Positions 1 to 12,800 of a DNA stretch of 64,000 nucleotides are shown here, one piece after another. The translations under genes and the position numbers were made by a program. The DNA is taken from assembly GCA_003342815.1 (NCBI GenBank), contig PTEX01000014.1, forward strand, positions 7,370,765-7,434,764. Direction: 5' to 3'. The notes below the pieces were generated by a model. The model saw only the letters and a list, made by a program, of their open reading frames with translations. It had not been told where the DNA came from and did no database searches. This DNA is from Eudromia elegans (lineage: Eukaryota; Chordata; Aves; Tinamiformes; Tinamidae). Position 1 is the first letter of the stretch; every line of letters starts with the position of its first letter.

Positions 1-260
1 GGGAGGCACCGTCCCCGTCCCTCCCCGCGCAGACCCGAGCGCGCTTCCGTGGGCAGCCGCGGCCGGGGCTGCTCCCGCCGCCGGGCGCCGCTCGCGGTCC
101 CGGGCCCCGGGCAGAGCGTGCCGAGCGCGCCGCGTTCCCGCGGGGAGGCCGCTATCTCGCCCCCGTGTCACAAATAAGATAACGGCGGCCGCTCAAGGTC
201 GCAGCGGGCAGAGCGGGAAGGAGCGCGAGCGGCAGCGCGGGCTCTCCGGCCTCAGCACTT
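1..260. other. CpG-rich GC island at left edge
   Basis: The first 170 bases are dense in CG dinucleotides and GC runs, then fall off into a short stretch with two GATA-type motifs (ctatct near 150 and agataa near 176). This looks like the edge of a CpG island, perhaps the promoter or first exon of a neighbouring gene to the left. No splice-bounded coding exon could be recognised, so the gene it belongs to is unknown. Confidence 0.4.
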
Positions 261-3110
261 TGCGGCGCTTCCCGACGGGATAAACAACCCCATTGGGATA
301 AACAACCCTGCGGCGCCGGCTCCCCTCCCGAGGCATCCAATGCCTAAAACCACCCGGCCTCGATGCTCCGGGGGGCCCTTCCCCGGTGGCAGCCCCATGG
401 CTCCAGCAGCGCTTCCCATGGGGAGGCAGCCCTTGGGAGAGGAGCGTGGGCACTGGGAGCGCTTGTTGGATGTTCCGGAGGCCTCGTCCCGCCGGGATCA
501 CGCTCCTTCCCTTGCCTTTGGGGCGGCTCCTGCAAGGCTGGGGCTGTGAAGGCAAACGGGACATGGCAGTTCCCAAGGGGACAACAAGGACCTGCAGCGC
601 CTCTGCCCTGCTCCACGTCCACGCCGTGGAATAGGCTGCACAAAACGCCCCACGAGGGCTGAGCCACGGGGCAGCACCGAGGCTTGCGACGCCCTTCTGC
701 ATTCCACCCTGTTTCGGTGTCGCGAAGGATCCCGCCGTCTCCCTCTGGGACATCGTGTTCCTCATTCCTGCCGGGGCTCCAGGTCTTCTGACCCCCGTGC
801 CGGCCGCTGGGGCCACGCGAGTGGGCTGCAGTGCAGGGAGAAGCCTGGGGACCCTCGGGGCAGCCGCGGGCCGACACGGTTGGGGTTGCCCTCGTCTCCA
901 TCGCCTGGTGCCGCGGAGCTGGCTGCGGCTCGCGGGCAGGAAACGCCGCCGGCCAAAACGCGGAGCCTGGGCCCAGGCCAGGAGGTGCATTCCTGGACAA
1001 AGGGAAACGGCGACAAAGAGCCCTGGGAATGTCACCTCTGGCGCCCGGCCCCGCGCAGGTGGCCGCACACGGACCAGGCAGGTGACACTGGTCACCCCAC
1101 GGGGACCGCGGGGCTCCTTCCTCCGACCACGGTGTGGAGGCAGGGATGGGAACGCTCTGCCCGCTCCAAGGTGTTTTCCCATCGTTCCCAGCAGTAAATT
1201 ACCACTGAATTATTACCCTCATTAAGTGCAATCTATCTGCTAATATTAATCATCCACAAATAAATCTACACGTTCCGGAGCTCGGTATGTCCTTATCAGG
1301 CCAGAAGATAAAGAGCTCAGCAATCTGCTCGCCCCAGGCTCCACGACTCCGTGCCGAGGAGTCCCCCGTCGCTCCTTCCCATCTCCGAGCACCTCGGCAC
1401 AGCCCCCGGTGCTCCCGGGATGTTCACATGCACCCCGTGCACTGGCCAGCGCTTGGCACGGGCCACTGGTCACCCGAGTCCCTCCAGAGCAGCCTAGGTC
1501 CAACACGGGACATGTTTGGCTGGAGGGGAAAGGAGCAGCATCTGAGTGATGTTTATAGTTCCTGAACCTGGAGTTTGACCAGGACTGCACCTCCTGTCGC
1601 AAGAAATGTCCAAGAACCCTTGGGGCTGTTTCAGGCTGGATTCCTTGGAGTGCAATTCTTTCATTGGAAGCAATTCCCGGATCACACCCAGCGGGGACTT
1701 TGGAATGATGGAAAGGGGAGACGTCAGGGCTCCGGGCTCACCCGTGTCCGTGCGGAGGGAGGTGGCTGGGGAGCTGGGCTGCACAGGAGGGACCCCTGGG
1801 CTTGTGGGGGACACGACAGAGCCCAAGGTGCCGGTGGTCTCACCCTGCACTTACCCTGCCCTCACGTGGGCAAGAAGCCCAAATAGATGGACAACTGCCC
1901 TGCAAAATATCTCACACGGAGACCCCAAAGTGCACCACTTTGGGGTCTTTTGCTCCAGTTTTGCTCCAGTTTTGCATCCCGGTGTAATTGCACTTTGCTG
2001 CTCTGTTGGCCGGGGAGCATCAGCCACTTTCCAGCGCGGGGACCCCCGCGCACGCCCGTGCTGGCATCCCTGCCACCGTGTCATGCGTTTCTGTTTCAAA
2101 GGGCTCCCCGCATATCAGCGTGCCCTTTAGGGAAGGTGATACGGGGTTATTAATGATATTTACAGGAGAACTGCTGGGCAATTATTACCTCTGTCTCTCT
2201 GAGGGCGATGAATCAGCCCCTGTCCCTCCGGCGCCCGCGGGCTGGACACGGCGTTCCTGTGAGATGGGGGCTCGGGATGTGAAGGGCTCATGTCCAGTTT
2301 GAGGTACCAAAGTTTCCTCCTATGCCAAACTCCGGGACCGAGTGTCCTGTCGCTGCCTGCTCTGCTCCCATTCCCAGCCACATCCTCCTCCTCCTTTCTT
2401 CCTCCTTAGGGGCCCTTTTGCTCTCTCCCTTTCGCCAGGCAGGGAGGGCAGCCCCTTCCCCTGCACGGGGCTCGTGCTGAGCGGCCACGTCGAGCGCTGC
2501 CCATCCCAAGACACCGGCAGCTCCGCAGGGCCAGGAGCTCGATCGCTATCTCCGAAGGCTGGTCCCGAGTCCGCCGCTCCCGCAGGGCCCCTTGCAGGTC
2601 CCGGCTCCCTTCGCGTTCATTGCCAGAGGCATCCCGAGAACCCGTCCGACTTTCCCGGCCGGGGAGCACGTGGGGCAGGTGCGGGTCCAGCCCGACCCTG
2701 CCTGGAAGGTTGATGACCGATAGGGCGGGTTTCTCCGCAGCCCAACATCGCTCCCTCCTCCGCAGGCGGCCGGGGGCTTCTGCTCTTTTCACCTCCTCGC
2801 ATCCCTTTGAACCTGGGAATAAGAAAGAAACCGCTTCCCGCTGCCTGTTGCATCTTCAAAGCCGGGGCTCGGGGTGCGGGCTCTGGCACAAAGCTCGTCA
2901 TTGTCCCCCTGCGAGGTGGAGGGGCGGCCGGGAGACACAAGGAGACTCGCCCAGGGCAACAAAAGCATCTTCTAGGGGGGGACGGAGGGGCGGTGAATAT
3001 GAGCTATTGTCACCCAGCACGGAGGGACTGCAAAGGGGAGCAGACAGCCCGGAGAGGGACGGGCTGGGGTGAGAGGGGACATCCGAAAACCAGCCCCGGT
3101 GCCTCCTCAG
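261..3110. other. GC-rich upstream spacer, no gene seen
   Basis: About 2.8 kb upstream of the candidate SLC26A9 promoter. Both strands carry open frames, but they are GC-rich chance frames with low-complexity Pro/Arg/Gly/Ala composition, no recognisable domain and no convincing splice sites. Two AT-rich islands stand out, around 1195-1275 and around 2140-2180; they contain TAAT and HNF1-like half sites and could be regulatory. A perfect palindrome and a short tandem repeat at 1921-1973 are listed separately. CG density rises again from about 2440 toward the promoter. Confidence 0.5.
1921..1973. repeat. Perfect 12-bp palindrome plus 11-bp tandem repeat
   Basis: The arm GACCCCAAAGTG (1921-1932) is followed by a 3-base spacer and its exact reverse complement (1936-1947). 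Directly after it lie two exact copies of an 11-bp unit, TTTTGCTCCAG (1948-1958 and 1959-1969), and the start of a third. The inverted arms could form a hairpin or bind a symmetric protein dimer. Function unknown. Confidence 0.85.
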
Positions 3111-3118
3111 GTCTCCCC

Positions 3119-3310
3119 CTTATCTCCGCCGCTATCTGCCCGGCCGGGCCGCCACGGCTGCCGCAGGCCAATCAGGCGCCGCGCGCGGCCCTCGGTCCCC
3201 TTGGAGGTGATTTATAAATGACTCACGGGGCCGGGCGCGCAGACCCGCGCGGCTCCGGGGCTCCGCTCTGCCCGCGCCGCCGCCGCCGCCGCAGCCCCCG
3301 CCGGGCGCAG
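3119..3310 (+). promoter_or_regulatory. Candidate SLC26A9 promoter and non-coding exon 1
   Basis: Two inverted GATA cores (TATC at 3121-3124 and 3133-3136) lie upstream of a TATA-like box (TTTATAAAT, 3211-3219) that runs into a perfect AP-1 site (TGACTCA, 3219-3225). About 30 bp downstream begins a CG-rich stretch (from about 3241) ending in a strong splice donor, CAG at 3308-3310 followed by GTAAGG. This fits a non-coding first exon of about 70 bp, to be spliced to the exon holding the SLC26A9 start codon (acceptor near 9824). Gastric H+/K+-ATPase genes are known to use GATA sites and SLC26A9 is a gastric and airway gene, so the GATA pair is plausible. The transcription start and the splice join are inferred. 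Confidence 0.45.
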
Positions 3311-3414
3311 GTAAGGCCCGGCCTCCGCCGCGCTTTGTCTGGGTGGGCGTGGGGGGTTTGCACTCGCCCGCACAGCCCCTGGGTGTGAGTTGAAGTATTT
3401 GGAGAACCGGGACC

Positions 3415-3476
3415 TTTTCTTTTTTTTTTTCCCTTTTTCCTTCTTTTTTTTTTTTAATCCTCCCTTCCCTTTGCAA
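3415..3476. repeat. Polypyrimidine (T-rich) tract
   Basis: A long run dominated by T with interspersed C lies about 100 bp inside the presumed first intron of SLC26A9. It is simple low-complexity sequence with no inferred function. Confidence 0.8.
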
Positions 3477-5708
3477 AGGGGATTTACAGCAGCGGATTTA
3501 CTCAGGAATTAGCAACGCCAGGACCTTGATTTAGGAAGAGGGGTTGGGAGACCAAAAATGTGAATTAATTATTACTAGAATAAGCCCTACCATCCTATCC
3601 TGGCTGTCTCCCACTGAGACCTGCAGAGATTTTGCATGGTGGAAGAGAAGTAACAGTGACTAGAGAGCCCCTGGTTCCTTGTTATCATCGTACCGCCTGT
3701 GCATAGCACTATATGCTATAGGAAGACAGTCCTATACTATATACAGGACTATAAACTGGTCCCTGCCCAAGGATGCTGCAGCCTAAGTTAGACTCTGTCC
3801 GCAGAGCATGGAAAGCAACGATGCAGAGCTCAGTGCCTGCAGGGGACAGGAGGGGACCCTTGCTGCGTGCTCACGTGCAGGGCATCCCACGCATGCATGC
3901 TGTAGGATCAGGAGGAAGTTTGAAAGCTGGGAATGGGAAGTGCTCCCAGATTGAGAGCTGTTAAATCCAGCTACGAGGTCTCCAGGTCCTCCTCATGCCG
4001 CTTCACGGGATGTTTTGGTCCTCTTAGGCAGAACTGCTCACATAAGGTTGAGATAGACCCCCCAGAAGCCTTTTCCAGGCTCCAGGGGCTGCTCTCGGAG
4101 CTGGGCTGCTTTCCTCTCCGCCCCGCTGAGCTCATCCGCACGGTGTTTCGGAGCTAGCTCAGAACGCAGCCTGGGCACCTCCAGGAGATGCGGCCCTTGA
4201 CGGGACACTTGTTGCTGACTCCGCACTGTTCCTGCCACGGTCTGACATTCCCGGGAGGGAAGAGGGTGGCCTGGGTCGCCCAGGTGCTTTTCCTCCCCGA
4301 AAGCAGCTCCGCCGGGGCCGGGAGCGCGTGCGGGACGGGCTCACAGCGGGTGTCCCCCATAAGCGTTTGCAGGCGGTGCAAGAATGCTGCAGTCTGCAAA
4401 CTTGTAATTCCCAGGGATTTGCACGGCCCACCTGCCCTTCAAAGGCCAAGGGCCACGTCTTGTGTCAGCGCGCGCGGAGCAGAGGTTCTTCGTGGGGAGG
4501 GACGCAGACAATTCCCTTTTTTCCCTTTTTACAAGTGCCCTTTCAAACCCTTCCTCCTCCTCCTCCCGACGGCTCCGTATGCAGTAGGAGCAGCGGGAGG
4601 CTGGGGAGGAAGGGCACGCCGCTTGCCAGCGGACGGGCTCAGGCGCTCTTGAAGCCAGGCACCGCGCTGCGCCTGCCAAGGAGCCGCGGTCCTGCCCTCG
4701 GCAAGGTGACATCGCCAGGGCACCGAGCACCAGGCACGTGCGGGGCGGCTGGCGGCTTCCAGGGGGTGGCGATGGGGCCGTATCTGCATCCCAAGAGCGG
4801 GTCTCCGTGGAGGAGGGTCGCCAACCGCAGCAGTTTGCAGACCTCTCGCTTGCAGAGGGTCCGTCGGCTGCCGGAGGTGCCCGGATCACAGCCCGAACCT
4901 GCAGCACCGGGGCAGCCCTCGCCGCACGGCCCCAGGCCCTGCGCTCCGTCCTGCCCCAGCCCAGCCCTCTCTCGGCAGGGACCCATGCTGGACCCAGGCA
5001 CCAAAGCGATGGAGAGCGAGGGTGGGGTTGCAAGTGGGTTGATCAAACAAAACACAGCAAGAACAGGCCAAATCTGGGCTCATTCACCCTGGGATCGGTG
5101 CCGAGCAGGTCCCCTGTCTCTACCTTTACAGTCGTGCCCATGGGAGCCAAAGGCAGGCTGCCGAACGCAAGCATTTTACTTAATAAAATCCCTTGGAGCC
5201 AAACACTTTGGCTTCACCTTCGGTAGCTGGCAGATGTCTGCAGGTCTTATTATTCTGGTTACCAAGTGCAGAGCTCGTTTGGTTAGAAACTCGTGTGAAG
5301 TGGTACATCAAACATTGGCAGCGGCCCAGGGCGAGCGCAACAAGAGCGCAGCGCCGAGCTGCGGCCCGGCGCGGGGCTGGGCCGCTCGCGACCAGAAAAG
5401 GGCCATCTGCCTTATGGAAATCACCTATTTAGCGCTCCAAATATTTAATCTAAACGGAAAGGAAACATTGATCCCGTGCCTGGCTGCTCCGCGGCGAGGG
5501 GACGGGAGGGCAGGAGCGGGACGGCCGCTCCAGAGCCGGAGCTTGTAAGAGGTGGCACAGGGTGGACATGGGATGTGCAGGTGGGAGCAGGAGGGAAGTG
5601 GAGGCTGCTCCTCCCGGTCTCTGTGGCCTCCGTGTGCGGCTTCGTCTGGACATTCGCAGCCACACGGTGCCTATCCCGGCCTCCCTCCCTCCTTTTTAGC
5701 TTTTCTGA

Positions 5709-5730
5709 AGCCCAAAGCCCTCTTTGGGCT
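5709..5730. repeat. Perfect 9-bp hairpin palindrome
   Basis: AGCCCAAAG (5709-5717), spacer CCCT, then the exact reverse complement CTTTGGGCT (5722-5730). It shares its CCCAAAG core with the palindromes at 1921 and 21359. It lies in the presumed SLC26A9 intron 1. Confidence 0.8.
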
Positions 5731-6326
5731 GGGATCTGTTCTGTAACCGAGCTACGGGCTGGCTTAGCATTAGCCTCTTGTGCTTTAAAATCGCAGGAGT
5801 TAAAAAAACCCATACCAACCTACTGCCAAATTCTGTGTTTATTCAGCGTGCAGCCACAGAGCCTGCGGCCAATTGCTCAGCCCTCTGAAACACAACCACT
5901 AGCCCCCGGCTCCACCTGCTCCCCCACCAGTACGGCCCTGTTTCTAGGAAAGGTGCTTTCACCAAGGTATTTATGGCAGGAATGCAAGAATACGGATGCG
6001 GGTCTGGGTGCGCAAGGTGCTTCTCTCCTCAAGCACTTAATTTGCCTGCGGATGAGCCCGCTCAGCAGCTGATGCTGCAGCGACGCTCAGGTGCATCAAA
6101 GAGGCTCTAGCTCCAAGCAAAGATAAGCCCTGGTAGATGCAGTGGGTGGGGGAGCTGGTCTGGGTGGGTGCCCTGTGGGTCCCTTGGTGGCCAGGGCTGT
6201 GTGACCCAGCAGCAGGACTCCGGTCCTGGCCTATCTCCAATGACACAGGGCCAAGGCGAGGGAACGATACGAGCGCGCGGGGGGTGGATCCGCCGGGCTG
6301 ATCGGCGCACGATAGTGGGGGTGAAT

Positions 6327-6526
6327 TATATAACGTTCTTTTGAAATACCTGAGCTGAGTGACAGCAGAACCCTCCTCGTCCCGCCGCCCGCGCGCCCGG
6401 CTCGGCACCGCGGGCGTGCAGAGGAGCGGGGAGCCCCACGCGCGCGCACGGCGGCGGCGGCACCTCCGCACTGTCCCCCGCGGCCGCCTGCGCGTCCCCT
6501 CGGTAGGCAGGAGGAGCCCGAGGCCG
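6327..6526 (+). promoter_or_regulatory. Second candidate promoter/first exon in SLC26A9 intron 1
   Basis: A TATA box (TATATAA, 6327-6333) sits immediately upstream of an isolated CpG island (about 6360-6760). About 30 bp below the TATA box starts a GC-rich stretch that reaches a consensus donor GTGAGC at 6527 (exon end 6526); an alternative donor GTAGGC lies at 6503. Together these look like an alternative first exon for SLC26A9, 3.3 kb upstream of its start codon, or the first exon of an unannotated transcript. No coding sequence is recognisable. Read from motif layout only. Confidence 0.35.
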
Positions 6527-9500
6527 GTGAGCACTCGCACGCTCGTCCGCGGTGTCGCAAGGGGGAAGTGAGAAGCGGCCGGCCGGCGCTCGCGCTAGGC
6601 TCGGGTCACGCAACGCGCCCGCAGAGCCGCCTCGCCCGAGTGTCGCCGCTTGGCGAGGGCGCCGACTCCGCGAGGTTTGTCCCCCCCTCCGCCACTGCGC
6701 CCCGAGGCCCCTGCGGCACCCGCAGCCAGAGGCACCAGCGGGGTCGGGGTGGCCGCGGGGCCGAAAACCCTGAATCAGGGGAAGCGGAGGGAGACCTTGG
6801 TCCTCGTGTCGCAAGCAAACCCTTGCACCTGCGCCCGCCTCGCTGCGCAGACCTTGCCTCCCCGGCCGGGGAGGATTGCTCTTTATAACCCTCTCTTGGG
6901 CAATGGAGCCGGGAAAGATACTTCCCAGGGAAGATCCAGCCAGGCTTTGGAAGGGGCTGGACCTCGGCGCTCCATCAGCTGCAGGGAGGGCTGTGTGTGC
7001 TTGTGCATCAAGAGGGGAGAGAAGGGTTGGAGGATGGATCACACGGTCCCTCTGGCGCACCAAATTTTTCTCCCTAAAATAGGCAGGTTTAATTTATGCT
7101 CTGCTGCAGCTTCCCCAAACATCCAGCTCTTACACTGCAAGAATTTGCCCCCTTACATTACGCACAGAACAGATCAGATTGCTTTCCCAACTTCTGATTT
7201 GCGCTCCCTGGACTGGAGTCCCTTTCCTGGGGCCATGCCAGCCCAGGAGAGTGGCTTTATGCCAGTGGGTCCTATCAACGCTAGCCAGAAACCTCAATGT
7301 GACTTTTCTCTTCCCCGACACAGCTATCACCAGCACGGGGACAGCAGATAAGGGCTCCATAAGTGCATTTGTTAAATGAACACTGGGGGGAAAAGTTTGT
7401 GCTTGGTAAACGCAAGGTGTTTTGGAGCCTGGCAGGACAGGGGTTAGCCAGGTATGAACTGCTAGGGCTGTCGGCTGGTGACTTTCTGGGGTGACTTCTC
7501 TCACCCACACCATGTTTTTGGAGAGAAATAGTTTCCCCTTGGTTTGCTGTTTGCTCTGAGCATCCCATCGACTTGGAACCACGGCCAGATTTCAGTCTCA
7601 AGCCTCAGCCGCTCTAAGCAACGCACGGGATTTCCTGGAAAGCTCCTGGAAAGCTCAGCTGGTAGCACAGAGCTCTCCTCCCAGCGCCAGCCCTGCCCTG
7701 CAGTGAGTGCCCAAGGAGACCTCTCAAAAAACCCACTCGGGGCAGCACAGCAACTTGCCACCACCCGGCTCTCCTTTCTACACGTGGCCCTGCTTCAGTC
7801 CCGCCCTGGCTGCACAGCTTCAAGCAGCTCTGCAGCTTCACCGAGTCTAATCCCCTCAACAGCAGCACAGCTGGGGTTGCCTTTCATTCAGGGAGCCGCT
7901 CAGCTCGTTCTCTTCAATTCTGAAATCTCAAAGGTTTAACCTGCTGTTTGATGTAGCGCAAGGCCGGCGATAAGTCAAGAACTTGACTCTGTCCGAGATG
8001 CTGACATCATCAGCCTGTTTGTTTAAGATGGAATTTAATCATGGGGATATTTTTCCCTCTATACTTGCCTTGTTTATTGGTTTTTTTTTTCCTGACCGCC
8101 AGCACTTGGGCCCAGCAGGAGAACTTCATTAAGGAGCTGTGACATGAGTGGCTGATTGAGCCCTGGCGGCAGGAGCGCTGCTGGGCAAGGGATGGAGCAG
8201 AAATGCAGCCAAGGGCGGCTTCTTGCACCGGAGACGTGGCTGGGTTTATTGGCTTCCAGAAGCCTCTTGATGGTCCTGGGCTGTAGGATATTTACAGGAG
8301 GTGGACTGGAAATCCAGAGGAAAGGTGTGGGTAGGTCCTGGAGATGCTGGGAATCTTAGCATGGAATGCAGAGCAAGGCTATGAGGTAGGGACCGGCGGA
8401 CAGACGGTAAAACCAGGTTATCGGACAGGCTGCTGGCATGAGCACGGGGGCTGGAGAGAGCCCAGGTCAGTCTCAAGCCCAGCCTGCACCAGCCCTCCAA
8501 AGGCAAAGCTCCGGATCCTCCTCCAAGCGCATCCCAGGTTTCCCGGGAATGCCGGCATGCGGGTGCCTGCAGAGGGCACTGGAATAAGCGCCCGGAGTGC
8601 GGAAGCGAGAGGAGCCGCTTCTGCTCCGCCAACGGGAGCTGGACCTTCAGGGACAGGCCCAGGAGCAGCGCTGCCGCCCGCCCCGTCTAACCCAGCTCCT
8701 ATTAGCGCAATGGTTCCGCTGACCTAGATCCTCCGCAGAGCTTCATGCCTCACACTTTCCTTCCTGCCCCGGGCTTCCTGGCCGCGTTGCTGCGCGTTAC
8801 TCATGTCTTCTCCCCTCCAGCTCAGGCATCGCTGTTTATCAGTGCGGAGCCAAAACAAACCCGCGTTTGCTCCTCCCGTCCCGCCGAAGTCGGTGTCAAG
8901 ACGTGCACTGACTTCAGCAGTGCTCGCAGGAGAGGGGGTCATCTGGTGCCTTCAAATCACTGCAGCCCGGATTGCATTTCGTGACGCGTTCTCCTGCCTG
9001 AACTACCAGCTTTTTCCGCCCCCTCTTCTCCTCCTGTGTTGGGCAATGACCCACTTAGATAACTGCCATAGCCAAAATAATTACCAGCATCCTTGTTTCA
9101 GACCTGACCACTTCCTCCTCCACTCCCAGGCTCTCCGACACGCAGCGCTTCTCCTCTCTTCCCAGTTATTGCTAACACGGTAAAATCAGGGCACTCTGAA
9201 GTTCATCATCCTTGGTGAGACCCAGGTCTCGGGCAGGACGAGCCTAGCAGGATGTTTTGCCATCGTCATCTCTAACGCGGGTTGGTGACAGTTACCTTTC
9301 GGTGCATCATTTCCTAGAAGAAATCAGGGACAAGTGCACTGCCTGTTGCAACAGCGAGAAATATGAGGACTGCTGAATGGAAATAAACGCAGCGGGACAG
9401 GAGCACAGCGTATGGAAGGTGCCTTGGGGCACCGCGTTGGCATCGCCCGCGTTGCAGCAATGTCCGGGCCGGCAGAGCCTCCTTTGCTCCGTCGGTTAAG

Positions 9501-9840
9501 GGACACATGGAGAAGGTCAAGGGAGTTGCCCAAGGTGGGAGGGGAGTCGCCATCGGTGGCGAGACGGACCCTCACAGCATCGCTCCTCAGCATCACCTTG
9601 GAATGCCAGGAAAAGCTCCCGGGCTGGGGAGCAGCAGCCCCCAGAGCTGCAGGAAGCCACTCCCAGGGCCAGCCTCTGCACCACCGGGAAACTATTTAGG
9701 GTGGAGATGTTCAAGGAGGGCTCCCAGGCGCTGGAGGTGTCCGGTCCCTGGTACTGCAGGTGGGGACAGCCCCAGTCACATTCTTAGTTCTCTTTTGTTT
9801 TTTTTTTTTATCTTTTTCTGGGAGAAAAGATAATCCAGAG

Positions 9841-12800
9841 ATGAGCCGCGCCAGACCTCGCTATGTCATCGAACGCCCGGCGTACTCGGTCAGCCTCTTC
9901 GACGAGGAGTTTGAGAAGAAGAGCAGAAGTTATCCAGTTGGGGAGAAGCTGAAAAACCTTTTCAGGTAACACGGAACGTTATAGCTACGCCTGGGGCACG
10001 ACTAAGCCAGACTGTGTACGGAACTGGGGTCTAATTTGGACCTGGGGACATAGTTCCCATTTATATTCTCATAATCCTTCTCCACGATCTTCGAGGTTTT
10101 TAAGGATGAGAGACATTGGAGAAATACAAATCGTACTAAAATGAGTGAAATTGGTTATATTTTCAGTGCCTTAGCAGCTATGCTGTAGGGCAAATAAATG
10201 CAATAGTTTGCACTAATTACACGTGGGGTTTGGCTTTCTGTTTTCTAATTCTTTTTAAAGTATAATTGGTGGGGCAGGTATGTGTGTGTGGATTGTTCCT
10301 TTAAGCTTTCTAGCTGGGATTTCCTTAGTCAGCTTTCCAAACAGACAGCACTTGTTTTCCATAAGGAAAGATGGACAATCCTGCTGGTTGCTGTCTCAGA
10401 AATTTAGCTCTACTCCCTGGAAAAATGAAGGCTGTATAGAGAAAGAATCACGGGTTAGCAGGGGGAATGGGAAAAGCTCCATGTTTCAAAGCAGGAATAG
10501 TCTCCTTTCACACAAACTTGGTTTTTTTGACCTAAAAAAGTTTGACTTTGTGCAACTGCCTCATGAACCTTCCAGTTGTGTTAGAGCTTTACAGCTCACC
10601 TACTCCCCTTGAGAGCATCAGAAACAGATGCAGGTTATTTGGGGGCTCCTCTCTGTGTAGCACTGGGCACAGAGTGACCACGGACCTTTTCTTACTTTGT
10701 CCCTTGGTCCCTTCCTCACTTGGGTTCTTGTGTCTCCTCCAGATGTTCAGCTGCCAGATTCAAACTCATCCTCTTCAGCCTGTTCCCAATCCTCGCGTGG
10801 CTTCCCAAGTACAAAATTAAGGACTATGTTTTGTCCGACGTTCTTGGTGGCCTCAGTGCGGGGACGATCCAGGTGCCACAAGGTGAGAAGGGGTGACTTT
10901 CCCCAATAGCCAGACAATATGGAGTTGCTTCCCCCAGGAACTTTGGACAAGGGATGATACTTTCCACCTCGCTTTAAAGATCCAACATGAGATGAGCGCT
11001 GGCCGCAAGTTGGTGGCAAGTACGAACTGGAGCTCCAACCTGGCTGTCCCTTGATCTCTCTGCAGCAAGCAGAGCCCCACATCTCTGCAGGACCCCATGC
11101 TGATGCCTCTTGCACCTACCCCGTGCTGCCTGCTGCGGCTCCCCTCCTCTTTGCATCGAGGAGAACGTGTTCAGATAGCGACCAGGACGGGGGGTTGACT
11201 CTAGATGCAGGGACAGGGGTGACCTGCCCATATTCCTTGTGTTTTCCAGGGATGGCCTTCGCACTGCTGGCCAACCTCCCGCCTGTCAACGGGCTCTACT
11301 CCTCCTTCTTCCCCTTGATACCATACTTCTTCCTTGGTGGCATCCATCAGATGGTCCCAGGTAAGAGGAGTCCTGCTCTACAAAGCAACTGCCCCCCTCT
11401 TTTTCGGTTGTGTCAGCCGTGGTGACAAGCTGGCTGACTTGCTCTGGACAGCCAATGCATCCAAGCTCTCCAGAGCAAACTACTCACCCGCCTGTGTTGT
11501 GCTCAAGGTACCTTTGCCGTCATCAGCATTATCGTCGGGAACGTCTGCAACGAGCTGGCTCCGGAGTCGGACTTCCAGTACTTTAACCACAGCACCAACG
11601 AGGTCACGGTGAACACCACGGCTATGGAAGCAGCTAGACTGGAGATCTCGGCCACACTAGCCTGCCTGACTGCCATCATACAAGTAAGGGCTCTTCCTGC
11701 AGCTTCTGCCGTGGCCTTTGGGCTCACTCTGGAGCAGAGGTGACGGCAGCAGACACTAAGAGAGGCTCTGTTTGCAAGGGAGTGATGCCTCAGAATAGAG
11801 GGTCTGGGGGTGGATATTGGCCCCGCTGTGGTCTTGGCACCCTCAGGCTCTGTTCTTTGCCAACTCACAGCGGCATCTTTCTAATATCTCCTTGTCTGTG
11901 CTCCTCCAGCTGTGCCTGGGCTTCGTGCAGTTCGGCTTTGTTGCTATCTACCTCTCCGAGTCTTTCATCAGGGGCTTCATGACAGCAGCGGGCTTGCAGA
12001 TCCTCATCTCCGTGCTCAAGTACGTCTTCGGCTTGACAGTCCCGTCTTACACCGGGCCCTTAGCTATCGTCTATGTAAGTGGGTGCTCTGGACAGGGCCC
12101 TTCCCTGCTCCTCCTCCCCAGGGACCAGCACACTGAGGGCATCACTGTCACCCGCACTTGGGAACAAGGACTTGCACAGGAGGAAAGGGCGGAGGGAGGG
12201 GGAATACGGCTCTCTGTACCATTTCCACATCTACTTTGATGCTGTTGTACCTCATACAGAGTCTTATCTGAGCCCTTGTTCGGTAGTTTCTAATCAGAGG
12301 TAATGAAGAAGCTCTGGGATTTGGAGCAAGATGAACTATGCTGCTTCACGGCACTAGTCTTGCCCAACTATCAAACATGTTCTACGAGCATGCTATTCAT
12401 TTCTGAGGTAGTCTTCCAATGTTCCCCTGCTGCATCTTCCATCAACGCAGCTGGAATCGCATTTAGTTGATCAATACAGAGCTGGGATGGGCTGCTCCTC
12501 TCTCCACAGCAAGGTTTCCAGCACTTGTTTTCCTCAACAGAGCCCCTGTCCCACATCAGGGTGTTGGAGATCGAAGGGGTCATGAAGGGAGTTCTCCATC
12601 ATGCTGTCAATGCTGTCAGGGTCTCTGGTTCTCCATGACACCTTCTCCTCTTCTCTTCCTTCTAGACATTCATTGACATTTGTAAAGGTCTTCCCAAGAC
12701 CAATGTGGCCTCCCTTGTCTATGCCTTGGTCAGCGCTGTGCTCCTGATCATCGTCAAGGAGCTCAACCTGAAGTACATGAAAAAGATCCGGATGCCCATC

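Noticed and set aside
193-1182. Minus-strand open frame of 329 codons near the left edge
   Set aside because: Same reasons: low-complexity Arg/Pro/Gly content, lies in GC-rich DNA where stops are rare, no homology recognised.
4328-5548. Long + strand open frame (406 codons) in the presumed SLC26A9 intron 1
   Set aside because: GC-rich chance frame: no known domain, biased Pro/Ser/Arg/Gly composition, other frames on both strands are equally open, no splice or promoter context.
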